NCBI GenBank assembly: GCA_018136815.1
Contig: CM030945.1
Span: 904,605 to 968,604, forward strand
Length of the DNA: 64,000 nucleotides
Origin: Isochrysis galbana
Lineage: Eukaryota > Haptophyta > Isochrysidales > Isochrysidaceae
Reading direction: 5' to 3'
In this document: piece after piece, positions 32,055-42,973 of the stretch
Position numbering within the stretch: position 1 is the first letter of the stretch
Layout of the letters: the number at the start of each line of letters is the position of its first letter
Translations under genes and position numbers: made by a program
Notes under the pieces: generated by a model
Seen by the model: only the letters and a program-made list of their open reading frames with translations
What the model was told of the DNA's origin: nothing
The model's database searches: none

Positions 32055-32600
32055 CACGCGGCTCGCCGCAAGCGCGAGCACCTCCTCCCAGTCCGGGCGG
32101 CAGAGAGCCGGCGGCGAGTGGAGGTCGTGCGACAACCGCCATCGTGAGAGAGAGGGAGAAGTGGAGGAAGGGAGGGAGGGAGAGAGAAGAGAAGGCGAAA
32201 AAAGAGGTACTCCTAGAGAAGAGAGAAGGGGAAAGAAGTGATAGAAGAGCGAGGGAGGCAGGCGTAGCGCGAGGAGAAAGAAGAGAGCGTGTGCGTCGTA
32301 GTTCTACAAGATATGAGAGAAGAGAAGTCTCTCTCACCGTAGAAAGCTGAGGAGAGAAGGCAGAGAACAGAGAAAGCGAGACGGAGGGGGGGGGGAGAGA
32401 GGGGAAGGAGGGGCTCCCCCTGCCGCCGCCGCCGCCCCACCCACGCCTCAGGTTTTGGCGCCAAATCTCCTCTCCCCTCCCCCCGCGGCCCAACATCGCG
32501 ACCAACCCCCACAGCTGCTGGGTCACTAATCTTACAATCTTCACTCAGGAATCCGGTGTGTTGAATACTCTCCCGTCTCAAAACGCAAAATACTCCTAGT
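32055..32600. other. Purine-rich spacer upstream of the hAT gene
   Basis: GAGAG-rich on the plus strand (32,140-32,400), giving spurious Arg/Glu and Ser/Leu frames. No gene recognised. Confidence 0.45.
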
Positions 32601-32664
32601 ATAACTCCCGCGGCGGGCGCCGCGGTTCTTTACCGCTAGTTGTGCAGTGCGGAGGGGCGACGGG

Positions 32665-32945
32665 GGAAGGTGTCGCATTCATCCTTAGGGCGGTCAAACA
32701 GTTTTTTTATTAGGGGTAAAAAAATGGCTATCTTAGAATTGAGGAAATTTGAGTATTTTTTTCGGTAGAAAGTTCCCCAATACACCCAACTGCTAGCACA
32801 TATCCGGGGCCCATTAGGACCCGGACCCCCGCCCCCTTGGCCCTTGGGCCCCCACAACAAAACGTAGTCGTAATCAAAAAAAGACAGAAGACGCTAAAAT
32901 CGCAAAAAAAAGCTTGAAAAGCTCAACTTCAAGGCCTTGGTACTT
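32665..32945 (+). repeat. Dispersed AT-richer repeat (mate at 44,580-44,810)
   Basis: Shares TAGGGCGGTCAAACAGTTTT, TTAGAATTGAGGAAATTTGA, ATATCCGGGGCCCATTAGGA, CCCCCACAACAAAACGTA and GACGCTAAAATCGCAAAA with the second copy. No ORF is shared. Confidence 0.8.
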
Positions 32946-33319
32946 GGTATAAATGTGTGACATATTGAACTACATATTTGGGTCAACTTTTCTAAATTAC
33001 ATATCATTAATACATTTTTGCGCATATTGCATATTTCACATATTTCATATTTACTGCATATTTGGGCGTGGGGAGGGGGAGGGGGAGGGGGGAGGGGGAT
33101 TCACAAACTAAGGAGCTAGCGTACGGGGGATAATAAGGGCATGGGCACAGGCCAGGTAGGAGGAAGGAGGAAGAGGTTTTGGCAGAAAAAAATCTTGAAG
33201 GAACAGTTGTTTCCGCTGTTTGTACGGCGTGAGGTAGGCGTGCTAGTGTTGCTATGCTCGATCTACTTCCCAACCTTCCCTTAATACACAAACTCCCCCC
33301 TTCTCCCCCCCCCCCCCAC

Positions 33320-34388
33320 TGTCGCATTCGCGAATCGACACTCGTTAGGCTTCTCTCTCTCTTCTCTTCGTCGTTCGTTCGGCATTTGCATTTATTTATA
33401 TCGTTATGATTCTTTGCTTTCTCTCGTTCTCGGTCAAAAGCTCTTCGCTTGGACGCATGGGATCTTGGGTCGTGGTGGGCCTTCTCCCTTTCTCTCGAAG
33501 AGAAGAGAAGTTTCCCCACCTTTCTTCCTCATAGGAGCAACATAAGCACCCTGCCACATGCCGTGAGAGTAGAGAGAAAAACTTCTAACTAATATTCTCG
33601 CCTCACGCCTCACGCCTCACACGTGGCACTGGGTCATGCTCTCGTAGCCACGCCCCTTCCCCTTCCTCACCCTCACTCCCCGCCTTGCGGCAACTCCCCT
33701 TGTTTGTGCTCTACTTAGGGCTTAGGGGCCCGGATCATGTGGGGGGTCCGAGTAGAGCGGGGTGCACCTGCCCTCAGCGGAGTGTTGCCTCGCCTTCCTC
33801 CTGTTCTGCTGAGTGACCTGTTTATCACAAAGGTCGTTTGCCTTCATTTGGTACCCCTCGTTTCCAAATGCGCGTCAGAGCCGCAATGTCATGGCCCCTC
33901 CGTCAAACGACCTCTCTTTACGTAGTCTTCGCCAAATTTCCTATTTTTTTCTGAGTTGTTCGATTGCAACATTCGCTATATCTGCCCTTCTTTTGTTCTA
34001 ATGTATCAACTTCCGAATCGATAATAATCCAATGTCAATGTCTAAACTCTGTCGTATTCCATACGAGGACAGACTTTTACTTTTAGCCGGCGAGCTATTT
34101 TAACTCTCAAGGTCTCGTTGATGGGTATATCGTCTCTTCTCCTACTTTCGCTTGATGACATCAAACGTTCCACGATTGTCGTCCGTCTTCTGTTATACCT
34201 CGGTCGCAGCTCCCCCAGCGAGGTCTGCCCTCGTTGCGCCGTCCCCTCTGTCGCATGTCCGTGCGCTGCTAAGTTGCCTTGGTGCCGACGCTCGGTCGTC
34301 CGTCCAAGTGTGGTTAGTTTTCGCCCCGTATGGTTTAGTTTGTCTGTCTCTGTTGGTCAGCAGCTTTTTGAGTCCCCGCGTTGTAAGA
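33320..34388 (+). mobile_element. LINE 5' leader region
   Basis: Starts near GTCGCATTCGCGAATCGAC...CTCGTTAGGCTTCTCTC, also seen inverted at 9,000-9,035. From 34,050 the segment GTCGTATTCCATACGAGGAC onward matches the inverted copy at 36,705-36,345 and the copy at 29,935. It is T/C-rich with no consistent frame and ends at TTTTTGAGTCCCCGCGTTGT, where it is joined directly to ORF2 sequence. Confidence 0.6.
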
Positions 34389-35395
34389 AGCTCTACGCAA
34401 AGCTTAAGAAAAAGGTCGCAACCTGGAAAGGTCTGAAGGGTCTCTCCATTCACGGGAGGACGCTACTAGTGAACTTCATAATCTACGGGACGCCGAGATA
34501 TTGGCTATCCACGTCCACCCCTCCGGCATGGTTCATGGAGGCCATAGACTCGGACGTTCGAACTATACTATGGGATAGGTCTCCCCGACTACAGGCGGAC
34601 GAGCTAGGCTCCTCGCAAGAGGGTCGGAAATGGATAACCCTTCCGGCATATCCGAGGGTAGGCACGAGCGAAGACGGGCCCCTATTGGGGGTCGGATTAC
34701 TTCCCATGGCCGAACACACGAAAGCGCTCCAAGCGATATGGATAGTCCGATATCTTATCCCGTCAATGGCGGAATGGAAGATAGTCTTGGATCAATGGTT
34801 CAGCCGCACCCCCTTAGGGCGAGCGGCGGTCTTTTCGAAGGTCGACTCGAAGAGCCTCACGGCTAGCATTCGCGGCAATAACACGCTCCCGGCCTTCTGG
34901 AAGCATGCGCTGGAAAACTTGAGAAGAATCAAATTCCTTAGGGGAGAAATCACACGAGAAGGCACTCAGGGCTCCCCGATATGGCACAATCTTTTCCACA
35001 AGCCTCCGGCTATTCATCACTCACATAGGTCGAAATGGGAGTCTCTACAGACAGTTATTGTTCACAACACCATAAACCCGGATACGGGGGACGTTTACAC
35101 TATGGAAGAATGCGCGGCTTACTTGCCGGACGGAGAACGTTGGATACGCCATAGGGGAAATTACATATCGGTAGGCCCCTTTCTTAAGTCGTGGCCCGAA
35201 GGACAAATTTTTGGCATCATGGAGCGCCATAGTAGACCACGCCGAGACAATGTTGACGACACGGGCGGACCCAGCGGCTGTAGGGACCTCGGAGACGAGG
35301 CGAGAGACATGCGAGCAGTGTGGCTCGGAGGAGCCCACCCCAAAAATACACATAGCCCAAGACGGCAGCTATTTCGCCGTGCTCCGGGTACCCGT
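34389..35395 (+). pseudogene. LINE ORF2 C-terminal part (post-reverse-transcriptase region)
   Basis: After the leader junction the frame reads KVATWKGLKGLSIHGRTLLV, then YGTPRYWLSTSTPP and LLGVGLLPMAEHTKALQAIW, the region that follows the RT domain in many non-LTR retrotransposons (W..LS..GR, then G-x-x-D/E-x-x-x-K-A-L-x-A-x-W). It matches the copy at 50,540-51,450 (FLKSW/FLESW, IHIAQDGSYF/VRITQDGEYY). A one-base shift near 35,205 breaks it. The RT catalytic YxDD is absent because the upstream part is deleted. It ends abruptly at about 35,395 against inverted ORF1 sequence. Confidence 0.7.
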
Positions 35396-35399
35396 AGCC

Positions 35400-36185
35400 G
35401 GGAGCGGGGGTGAAGTCAGCCCGAGAGGAGGAGCGAGGGGCGTAAGGGAGCACCCCTACCGAGGTGCGAGGTGGGGCGACCGCGTGAGGCGCTGAAGGAC
35501 GTGCGGTCGATGAAGGGGGCGGTCTCGGCGCCGAAGGGTGTGCCGTCTCTGCTGCAGGCGTCGGGGTGGTAGAAGCCCGCAAGGCCCTGACGTGGGTGCT
35601 GAGGCCCGCTATCATCTCGAGGAGGGCGGCGTGCTCTCGGTCGCGTTTCTCATCGCGAAGTAGTTGAGCGTCGATCGCGGACTGCATGTGGGCGAGGCGG
35701 TCGGCTAAAAAGTCGGCGGCCGAAGGGGGCTCGCTTACGTGTTCCCACGCGCTGTCTTCAAGCGGGTGGACTTGGGGGTCGGGCCTCGGGCTGCCCGAGG
35801 TCCCGAGAGAGGTGAGCTCGGTTCGATCGCGGAGTGGATCCGCGAGCAGCGGCTCGTCAGACGGAGCGGCGGATGGCGCCGCCGTGTTAGAAGGACCTTG
35901 CGGAGGCTCGGAGCCGCCGGTTCCGACGAAGTGGACCCCTTGTGGCCCGAAAGAAGTTCCCGCTGTTTCCATGGGCAGAAGTGGAGCGGGATTATGGGAC
36001 GGCGCGGTCGTAGGCGCCAAGACAGAATTTGTGCTTGTCGAACACGCGATGACTACTGGCTCGTGGGCAGAGGGCCGTTCGATCGAGCCGGCAGCTAACG
36101 CGGCCGTGAAGGAGTCGTAGGTAGTTGCTTGCGGGAATATGTCTGAGAGGTCATAGTAGAAGTCGGGTCTGACAGCTTCTACCAT
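35400..36185 (-). pseudogene. LINE ORF1 (Gag-like), inverted and 3'-truncated
   Basis: A minus-strand frame opens MVEAVRPDFYYDLSDIFPQA. It contains TAALAAG and STSTNSVLAP, comparable with SAALAAG and STSTKSKLAS of the ORF1 at 46.7-47.9 kb, then a helical segment (FLADRLAHMQSAIDAQLL) and a Pro/Ala/Ser-rich tail. No RNA-recognition or zinc-knuckle motif is seen. It is cut at 35,400 where the plus-strand ORF2 piece begins. Its own leader continues inverted to 36,705. Confidence 0.6.
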
Positions 36186-36189
36186 CGAG

Positions 36190-36705
36190 TGCGAGGGACG
36201 AGAAGAGAGACGGAGGTTCGGAGGCTCACAACGCGCGGCGTTGGAGGGTAGGGCCGAGGCTAGCTAGCGAGCTAGAGGAAGAGAGAGAAGGAGAATGAGA
36301 GCTTCTTAGGTCCAAGGTAGACACGAGAGACTACAACGCAGGGACTCAAAAAGTTCCCTCGTCACACAGACACACACGAACTAAACCAAACAGGGCGAAA
36401 ACTAACCACACTCAGGGCGGACTGTCAAGCGTCGGCACCAAGGCAACTCATCGGCGCACAGACATGCGAAACAGAGAGGTCGGAACACCGAGAGCAGACC
36501 TCGCTGTGGAGCTACCGCCGATATACGAAGAGAAGACGGAAGACTACAACCGATGCATGAAGAGAAGACGGAAGACAGTCGTGGAACGTTTGATGACATC
36601 GAAAGAAAGTAAGAGAAGGGGTAGAATGTCGCCGACGAGACCTTGAGGCTTAAAATAAACCACCGGTTAGAAGTAAAAGTCTGTCCTCGTATGGAATACG
36701 ACAAC
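36190..36705 (-). mobile_element. Inverted LINE 5' leader
   Basis: Reverse complement reads GTCGTATTCCATACGAGGAC, ACTTTTACTT, CAAGGTCTCGTCG, CGAGGTCTGC and GTTTTCGCCCTGT, the same order as 34,050-34,388. Beyond the shared TTTTTGAGTCCC it continues to the ORF1 start, so it shows what the deleted copy has lost. Confidence 0.75.
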
Positions 36706-37234
36706 CTACAACCGGTTCGCGGACAGAGATAAGACCTGCCGCATATGCAAGGCGGCCGACGAATCTTCCACCCACCTAGGCGAATGCCCGAGGGTAGTCA
36801 AGATACTCGGGACGCTCGACAACCTGGCAGGATACACTCCCCGAAGTGGTAGAAGCAAGGAAGAGGTAATCGTAGATAATCTTTTCATGCACCCCGGGGG
36901 GAAAACACCGCGATCGCTCACCATACTTTACACTCTAGCATGGAGGTATATCTTAACAGACTTCTACAAGATACACTACGACGGCATTGAATTCTCGGAG
37001 GAATCAGTGTTGATAAGAACGATAGACAGGTACACAACACTAAGCAAGGCGCTACTATTCGCAAGTACGACAGACACGGCTAGAACCGCCCAAGCAGGCA
37101 TGGGCAGACAGCCGAAGAAAAGGATCGACATGAACGATGTATACCCATTGTTCACACTATGTGCGAGAGGAAAGCTAAAACCAAGCCTAGAGCTACAAAC
37201 GCTGACCACCTCGATGGGGGTGGCATATATATAA
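36706..37234 (+). pseudogene. LINE ORF2 3' end with zinc-knuckle-like motif
   Basis: The frame reads TCRICKAADESSTHLGECPR, a C-x2-C-x8-H-x3-C knuckle typical near the C-terminus of LINE ORF2 proteins, then DNLFMHPGGKTPRSLTIL and a basic tail to the stop at 37,234. It begins exactly where the inverted leader ends, so it is separated from the ORF2 piece at 34.4-35.4 kb by the inverted block. Confidence 0.7.
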
Positions 37235-37590
37235 TTGCCGAGGGACCCGAACCAGAGCATAACTGAGACGGGGTACGCCTCGACTAGACACAAACCCATT
37301 GAGACACAAAAGCGACCAGCAAGGGCGTGAAGGACGAGCACACCCGTGCCCCAACAGGCACACGATGACAATTGACCAACAACAGGCCTGCCCGGAACCC
37401 GCGCTTTGAACCAGGCTCGTGGTAGCGCACCCGAGCCGAACCCCGGATACCGAAGACAAAGGAATGAAGGGGGAAAGGGGAGGAGGTGGAGGGAAGGGAA
37501 GTTAAGGGCGGTGACAGTAGGGATGGGGAAGTACCCTAGTCTAGTAGGTGTGTAGCCCAGAATCAGAATCTTCAGATGTTTTTTTTTTGC
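37235..37590 (+). mobile_element. LINE 3' untranslated region ending in a T tract
   Basis: Landmarks CAGGCCTGCCCGGAACCC, ACCGAAGACAAAGGAATGAA, GTAGGTGTGTAGCCCAGAA and TTCAGATGTTTTTTTTT recur at 52,545-52,745. Inverted copies of the tail lie at 51,690 and 56,635. The end is a T run rather than A. Confidence 0.75.
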
Positions 37591-37599
37591 CCCTTGCCT

Positions 37600-38100
37600 G
37601 CGAGACCAAAACAGGATCCTGGCGTGGGGGGCTGTCTGAGTGTGGAGGGAGGAGGGGCGCTCTGGCTAGCGCAGGTAGAAAGCTAGTGAAGAGCTGGGTG
37701 GCATAAGGGGGGGAGGGTGCTTGCGCTTGCCGCGGCAGGGTGTCCTGTCTTGAGTGAGCGCTAGTCCCGTTCCTTTGCCGCGCCGCGACCCATAAAAATT
37801 TGTTAAAAATTAATTCAATACCAATCAAATGGTGCTTGAGCGAATCATTTTTGTGAATGGCTCCAATGAATGTTCTACCACACGCGCGTGAGAAGAAAGG
37901 TGAAAACACTCTTGTGGTAGGAGTGCCTAGACGATGAGTGAGTTGAGAGCAAAATCTATTTAATGTCATGGGCATTTAGCCCCAATGTACCCTCTAGCCC
38001 CCTCACTAATCTGTTTTTTATTGGGCCAAGCCCTTAACAAGCCAACCTTAGTCTTCTCTTCCCTCACGTCTCAGTTTTGAGACGGAGGTAGTACATTCTT
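37600..38100. other. Spacer ending in a mariner-type terminus fragment
   Basis: At 37,978-38,090 the sequence CCCCAATGTACCCTCT and then TTTTGAGACGGAGGTAGTA match the right end of the element at 20,540, without a left end. No gene recognised in 37,600-37,980. Confidence 0.5.
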
Positions 38101-38109
38101 ATCGGCACC

Positions 38110-38585
38110 TTTTCGGCGAAAGAAAACACATCTCGCAGTAGGCGCGATGTCTAGGTCGGCGCTAGAGTGTGTGATGTGTGATGGGAAGCCGGCTCGGGGG
38201 TTGGGCGGGGCCGGCCACGACCCGACCATTTCGGAAAAGGATCCTGCCAAGGTGTCGACACGACCGCCGCAGTGTTCTGCACTCCGTTGTAGAGCACCAG
38301 TCCTCGACATCATCGTTGACCTTCATTACATCCTCAAACAGAGTGCAGCTCAAGACTACGCAACGCAACACTGCGAGCAACGAGAACGAGGCAAACGATG
38401 AGCCGTACCGCGAAGTCACGTATCCGTCATCAACAGTGGCAGTGGCACGGAATTCGTGCTTCCTGGTGCCGATGTGGCTGTGCCGAGCTATCGATCTTCC
38501 TGCCGTAGACTGGATACAAGAGCCTCACTTCCTACGTTTCATTACTGTGAGGTGTTTTACAAAATTCACTTGGCGCTCTACAAAT
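38110..38585. other. 3' flank of the four-TM gene, no gene seen
   Basis: Overlapping frames on both strands without motifs. Confidence 0.4.
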
Positions 38586-38586
38586 T

Positions 38587-39060
38587 TCACGCCTGGACCT
38601 TGTCCGCCCTTGTTGGGAGGTCAGAGCTCAACAAAGCCTTGCGGGCACGCAAGCAAAAGACAACTTGGATGATCTCGAGGATGAGGGCGATGAGTTGGAC
38701 GATCATCGCGGGCCAGACGAGGATGTTAATGAAGCCTGCCAGAAAGGACGTTGCGATGAAATTCTCCTCGATCGGGCCGCTTCCAACATCACTAACGGCT
38801 GACATGAAGGTGATGTAGACCCAAATAAGGAGACCAACTCCAACGGCATGCAGGCAAGCGGCAACGAGGCAAAGGACAGCGCATGCGACATGCCCGCCCT
38901 GCTTATTGCCGGCGCAGCACAGGATGATGGAAGTGCCGATCAAGGAAAGCAGGCCGCCCAACCCTGGGAACCAGTAGGTGGGAATCACGAAGCTGATGGA
39001 CGAGATGATGGCGAACGCTAGGGTCGCTCCGGCCAGAGACCGAGCCTTGTTGACCTATGA
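38587..39060 (-). CDS. Four-transmembrane hypothetical protein, 3' exon
   Basis: The exon opens after a CATAG acceptor at about 39,060 with VNKARSLAGATLAFAIISSI. Four hydrophobic segments follow: residues of about 6-26, 30-50 (GLLSLIGTSIILCC), 57-83 (CAVLCLVAACLHAVGVGLLI) and 100-135 (SFLAGFINILVWPAMIVQLI). The tail is short and basic. Starting at the internal Met (38,988) would remove the first helix, so a 5' exon with the true start must exist; an ATG at about 39,137 (MGILSSLLNA) is close, but no good donor was found. The topology recalls MARVEL/tetraspan-type proteins, but I cannot assign a family. Confidence 0.6.
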
Positions 39061-39179
39061 GCAGATAGACACGATGGGTGTGCACGACCAAGAGCGTGAG
39101 TTCGATGTCATCGCGTTAAGCAGAGAGCTCAAAATGCCCATCAGAAGTGCACAGCGTCTCCTAAGCTTGCAAGGGTCCT

Positions 39180-40285
39180 CCCCGAGCGTTTTCACGTGAA
39201 CAAAACAGATCGTCCTCTGTGCCGGTTGCTTTGGCCGGGCGCGATGAGCCCGCGGTGGATGGCACGTTCAGACATGCGTGGTAGTAGGGGGCCGGCGCGT
39301 GCGCAGCACGCGAGGGGGCCGGCGGCGCACATCGGCGTGGCTGTTTGGGTCGTTGCAGCAGCACATTGGGCCGAGCGAGAGGAGCGATGCCGTTGCACTC
39401 TCCACAACGGCTTCATGAAAGAAACATCGTTGATTGAGTTAGAGAACCAATCGATCGATGTCAAGGCTGAGCGTTCGCGAGAGCAACGAATCGTGGCCCC
39501 GAAAATACAGGGGAAAAGGGGGAGGGCCCTGCACATTCGACCGAGCGAGAGCAGAGATGCAGTTGCACTCTTCTAACGGCTTCGTTGGAGAAACGCGTTG
39601 AATAACGGAAAGTCTGGAGAGGGTTACTGAGGTGTGTTGGGTCCCAGTCCGCCATCTCCGCCATCTCGGCGGATGACTGTCGGCGGGGACAGGTGTGATG
39701 CGCGGGAGATTCGTTTCTGAGCGCCGCGGGGAGGGGAGTGGGGGAGGAAGAGGGGGGGGGGGGGGGGAGGAGGAGGAGGAGGAGAGACTGGATTGCGCCG
39801 GTCCCGACTTCCCGACGCGCCCGACTTGAGTCGAAACAATCTGTTGAGAGTATGGAGCGTACTATGGGGATATTGTATACTCTACTAGGGACAGGTGGGG
39901 GTAGTTGGTAGGTGGGGGAGGACTCTTGCGCCGATCTCGACGTCCCGTCGCGACTGTTGAGATTATGGACAGTACTATGCGATACTTTACTCGAAGAAAG
40001 GGCGCGCAACGAATAACGGATTGCCTCGCTCCCGCATTTTTTTCTGAGCGGCTGGTGGCGGGGTTGGCCGGCCGTAAACGCCCTTCGCTTGCTGAGGCGG
40101 GCTGTAGCTGTAGCGGCTGTCTTCACTCTACACGTAAACGTGTGTGCCGAAATGAGAATGTGCGTTGTGCACTCAACTTTAACCCTCGTACATGCCTAGT
40201 CCTCCTGGCTCCTGGAGGCTGGAGGGCGCTAATCGCGTCTCGAGTATATGAAGCTATATTTCGAGCCCCTATAGTTAGTGGTCCT
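39180..40285. other. Intergenic, no supported gene
   Basis: A duplicated stretch (GCCGAGCGAGAG...GATGC..TTGCACTCT...AACGGCTTC) occurs near 39,370-39,450 and 39,538-39,600. A poly-G run lies at 39,750-39,768. Frames on both strands lack motifs. Confidence 0.4.
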
Positions 40286-40288
40286 AGC

Positions 40289-40510
40289 CCTAGATGGATG
40301 GGAAATACGTATGTACCGTATTGCTGTGGCTGTGGCTAGAGGCCAAATACAAGTACATATTATGTATTTGGCTGTCTTTGAAGCGCGTCCTGGGTTGTAG
40401 GCCTCGAATGTATTTGAGAAATGTATTTGTATTTGTATATTTGGCCGCCGGCCAAATACATATGTATTTGGCTGTATTTGTAGGCCCCAGCACCGTATTT
40501 CGCATCTAGG
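40289..40510. mobile_element. hAT-like miniature element, 222 bp
   Basis: Starts CCTAGATGGATGGGAAATACG and ends CGTATTTCGCATCTAGG, inverted termini of about 17 bases. Flanks are GTCCTAGC (40,281-40,288) and GTCCAAGC (40,511-40,518), an 8-bp target duplication with one mismatch. The interior is built of CCAAATACA/TGTATTTGG inverted motifs. Right next to it (about 40,512-40,612) is the left end of a related GGGAAACACG-type element. Confidence 0.78.
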
Positions 40511-40611
40511 GTCCAAGCTGGGAAACACGTGTTTACGGTGTGTTTCTACAAAAGCCAAACACAGCCGTGTTTTGCCGTGTTTCAGACCCCCTCCTGTTTG
40601 GCCGCCGTGTT

Positions 40612-40960
40612 TGTAGTAGTAGTAGCTGGCCAGTGGCTAGCGGCGTGCGCGCGCGCCCTGCGCGTGGCGCGCTGCCATGCGCACCGAGCAACGAGCACGG
40701 CGAAGCGCACCGCGCGCGCTGCGCGCTGCAGCTGCAGCTGCAACGCTGCAACGAGCGGACGATTGAACGAATAAACTAACAAACTCAAACTTAGACACTT
40801 GGACTTGGCCTGTCACACCCGCACCGCGGACAGTAGGTAACGATTTTGACCCCCTGCCCCGCTCGGCCGAGCTCGCGAGCCGTCTGGGCCGGTTTCGCGA
40901 AAGCGAGAGAACGTTGCGCCTAGTTGCGCCGGGACGAGAACCCGCGGGAGCGGGAGTTTT
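40612..40960. other. GC-rich spacer, no gene
   Basis: GCGCGC-rich with GCAGCTGCAGCTGCAACG repeats at 40,725-40,750. Frames are compositional. Confidence 0.4.
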
Positions 40961-40984
40961 ACAAGAAGAGAACGGGAGACCAAG

Positions 40985-41145
40985 GTGCGCACAAGAGCAC
41001 AGCGCGCACAAGAGCGCAGCGCGCACAAGAGCGCAGCGCGCACAAGAGCGCAGCGCGCACAAGAGCGCAGCAGCTCACACAAGAGCGCAGCGCGCACAAG
41101 AGCGCAGCGCGCACAAGAGCGCAGCGCGCACAAGAACGCACAGCA
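40985..41145 (+). repeat. 17-bp minisatellite, about nine units
   Basis: Unit GCGCACAAGAGCGCAGC, tandem with one CAGCTCACAC variant in the middle. Because 17 is not a multiple of three, all frames cycle through the same peptides (AHKSA, ARTRAQ), which explains the long open frames on both strands. Repeats abut with no unique spacers, so it is not a CRISPR array. Confidence 0.9.
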
Positions 41146-41229
41146 CCTCGTGTTGTTGGCAGGGGGAGATAACGCACGACTGCCGGGTTCGGAACGGGGA
41201 ACTTCTCACAACGAATGGCAAACCACAAA

Positions 41230-41940
41230 TAAACCAACACATACAACGCGCGCGCGCGCGCACACACACACATACACACACGCCCGCTTCCTCCCACATC
41301 TGTTTTGCACATATCTCACGTCTTGTCACATGTAGCACTACGGACATGCGTGCACTCGATTGAAACTAAAAAAAGCTAAACAAGGCGCTCACTGCGAAAG
41401 TCCTTAGCTTGCTTCCGCAAGTGAGATCGGCGACACTAGCCGCAAGTCGGCCCTGTACCTTCCGCCGACTCCAAGTCGGATTGCAGCCGTATTCGCCGCG
41501 AACGCTTCGTTGGGCGACTGTCCTCAGCTATTTTCCAGGACAATACAAACGTGCTTGCGGCAGGTTGAAGGTCCGGCTGCGAACCACGCGGCGCCGAGCT
41601 GCTGCGCGCTTCATTGCTTCATCGGGCACTTGCCAGCACGTGACGGGAACGCTTACCCCGATTGCCAACCGAGCAGATCATGCCACATGCCAGCGGTGCC
41701 CTCTGCTCCACGTTCCCCCCCCCACCCCCCACTCCACGTTCCATCCACAGTGCTCCATCCTACCCCTTCCAATCTTGTACATCTCATCCAAGACATTTCA
41801 GGAGTCGGTGATGTCGAGATTATTCAGGAGGCTATGGTCCCCAGATGATTGCAGTTTGGATGAAAGAGAGAGGGCGGCGATGGCAACGCCGTCATCGGTC
41901 AAGCATTGCTCTGGCCTGAATGTTTGAGACCATCCGAATG
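41230..41940. other. Spacer / 3' flank of the Snu13 gene
   Basis: A (CA/CG)n stretch lies at 41,247-41,285. Frames on both strands lack motifs. Confidence 0.4.
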
Positions 41941-41945
41941 TCTGC

Positions 41946-42546
41946 TTAGATGAGCAGCTTCTCGATTGAGTCCTTGAGCTGCTGAATTTGGTTTTTGAGC
42001 TGGGATCCCTCGTTGGTGGTGATAGAACAGGAAATGACGGGACGAGATACACCGCACGCGCGACCGAGCGCCTGTTTTATCGAGGGGTGTGGGCAGAGTG
42101 AACCAGGGCCAGCTCGAAAAGGGGCTGGTTGGTCTTTGCTTGGCTGGCAGGGCACACCTGCTTGTTGGGAACAAACACATACGGGACGTTCTTGTCCTCG
42201 CAAAGGAGCGGAAGGTGCAGCAGAATCTCGAGCGGCTCCGCGTCAGCGGCCATAACGATAAGTTCAGCAATACCTCGGTTAAGTGTCTTAGTGGCTGCGG
42301 AGCATTGGCGGAGATGGCCTCGTATGACGTTTTGGGTGTGCCCGGGCCCAGGCCAGCAAACAAGGGCGCGTCTCTCAGTGTGCGTATGATCCAGCGCCAG
42401 CTCTCCACCCGCATAATCCCATGCCGCTCACCCTCGTTGGCTCCCTTCTTCAGCTGCTTGAAGTTGGCCGCCTGCTGGATGACGTCGAGGATGGTGACAG
42501 TAAGGTTGGCGTCGGCGAGGGGGAAGGCCTTGGGGTTGACTTCGGC
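41946..42546 (-). CDS. SNU13: Snu13/NHP2L1 (15.5K, L7Ae-family RNA-binding protein)
   Basis: Three exons are seen: 42546-42432, 42294-42158 and 42071-41946, joined by GT-AG introns in frame. Joined order: [97 protein letters not shown], then [11 protein letters not shown] and the stop. These are the conserved RNA-contact and core segments of Snu13, which binds kink-turns in U4 snRNA and in box C/D snoRNAs, serving both the spliceosomal tri-snRNP and rRNA 2'-O-methylation in the nucleus and nucleolus. The visible 125 residues nearly equal the normal length. The first exon with ATG must lie upstream behind a CTCTCAG acceptor and is not placed; an ATG at 42,679 is one candidate. Confidence 0.93.
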
Positions 42547-42973
42547 CTGAGAGAAAGCGAGGGGGGGATAAAGGGGGAAGGGGTGAGGGTGAGAACGCTG
42601 AAAAGTAACGGCGCGGGCCTGCCGCGCCGCCTGCGCGCGCCGGCCGGACGGCAGAAGAGGGGCCGCCAGCCTTCACCATCGCGCGGCGACGTCGGGGACA
42701 CGCGAAAGGGAGGGGGGGGGGGGGGGGGCTGCGGGGGCGTCTCCGGGCGAGTCCCTTCCCCCTACCGGTATCACCTCCTCTCTCCTCTCCCCTTCCCGTC
42801 CCCTTCCCCCTTCCTCCCCTCCCCCTCCCTTCCCGTGTATGTACTACTACAGTAGGGGCGCACCATTCAGAAAACAGAGAATTTTGTCCTCTATGCTTTC
42901 CTTAGCGCTCGGCCGCGAGACCATAGGAGTTTCTTAAGCTGGGTTTCTTGCGCGGTTTGCCGAGAGCTACAAC

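Noticed and set aside
40813-41363. Possible CRISPR-like array or repeat protein (ARTRAQ/AHKSA)
   Set aside because: Units of 17 bp are directly adjacent with no unique spacers, and the protein repeats appear in every frame because 17 is not divisible by three.
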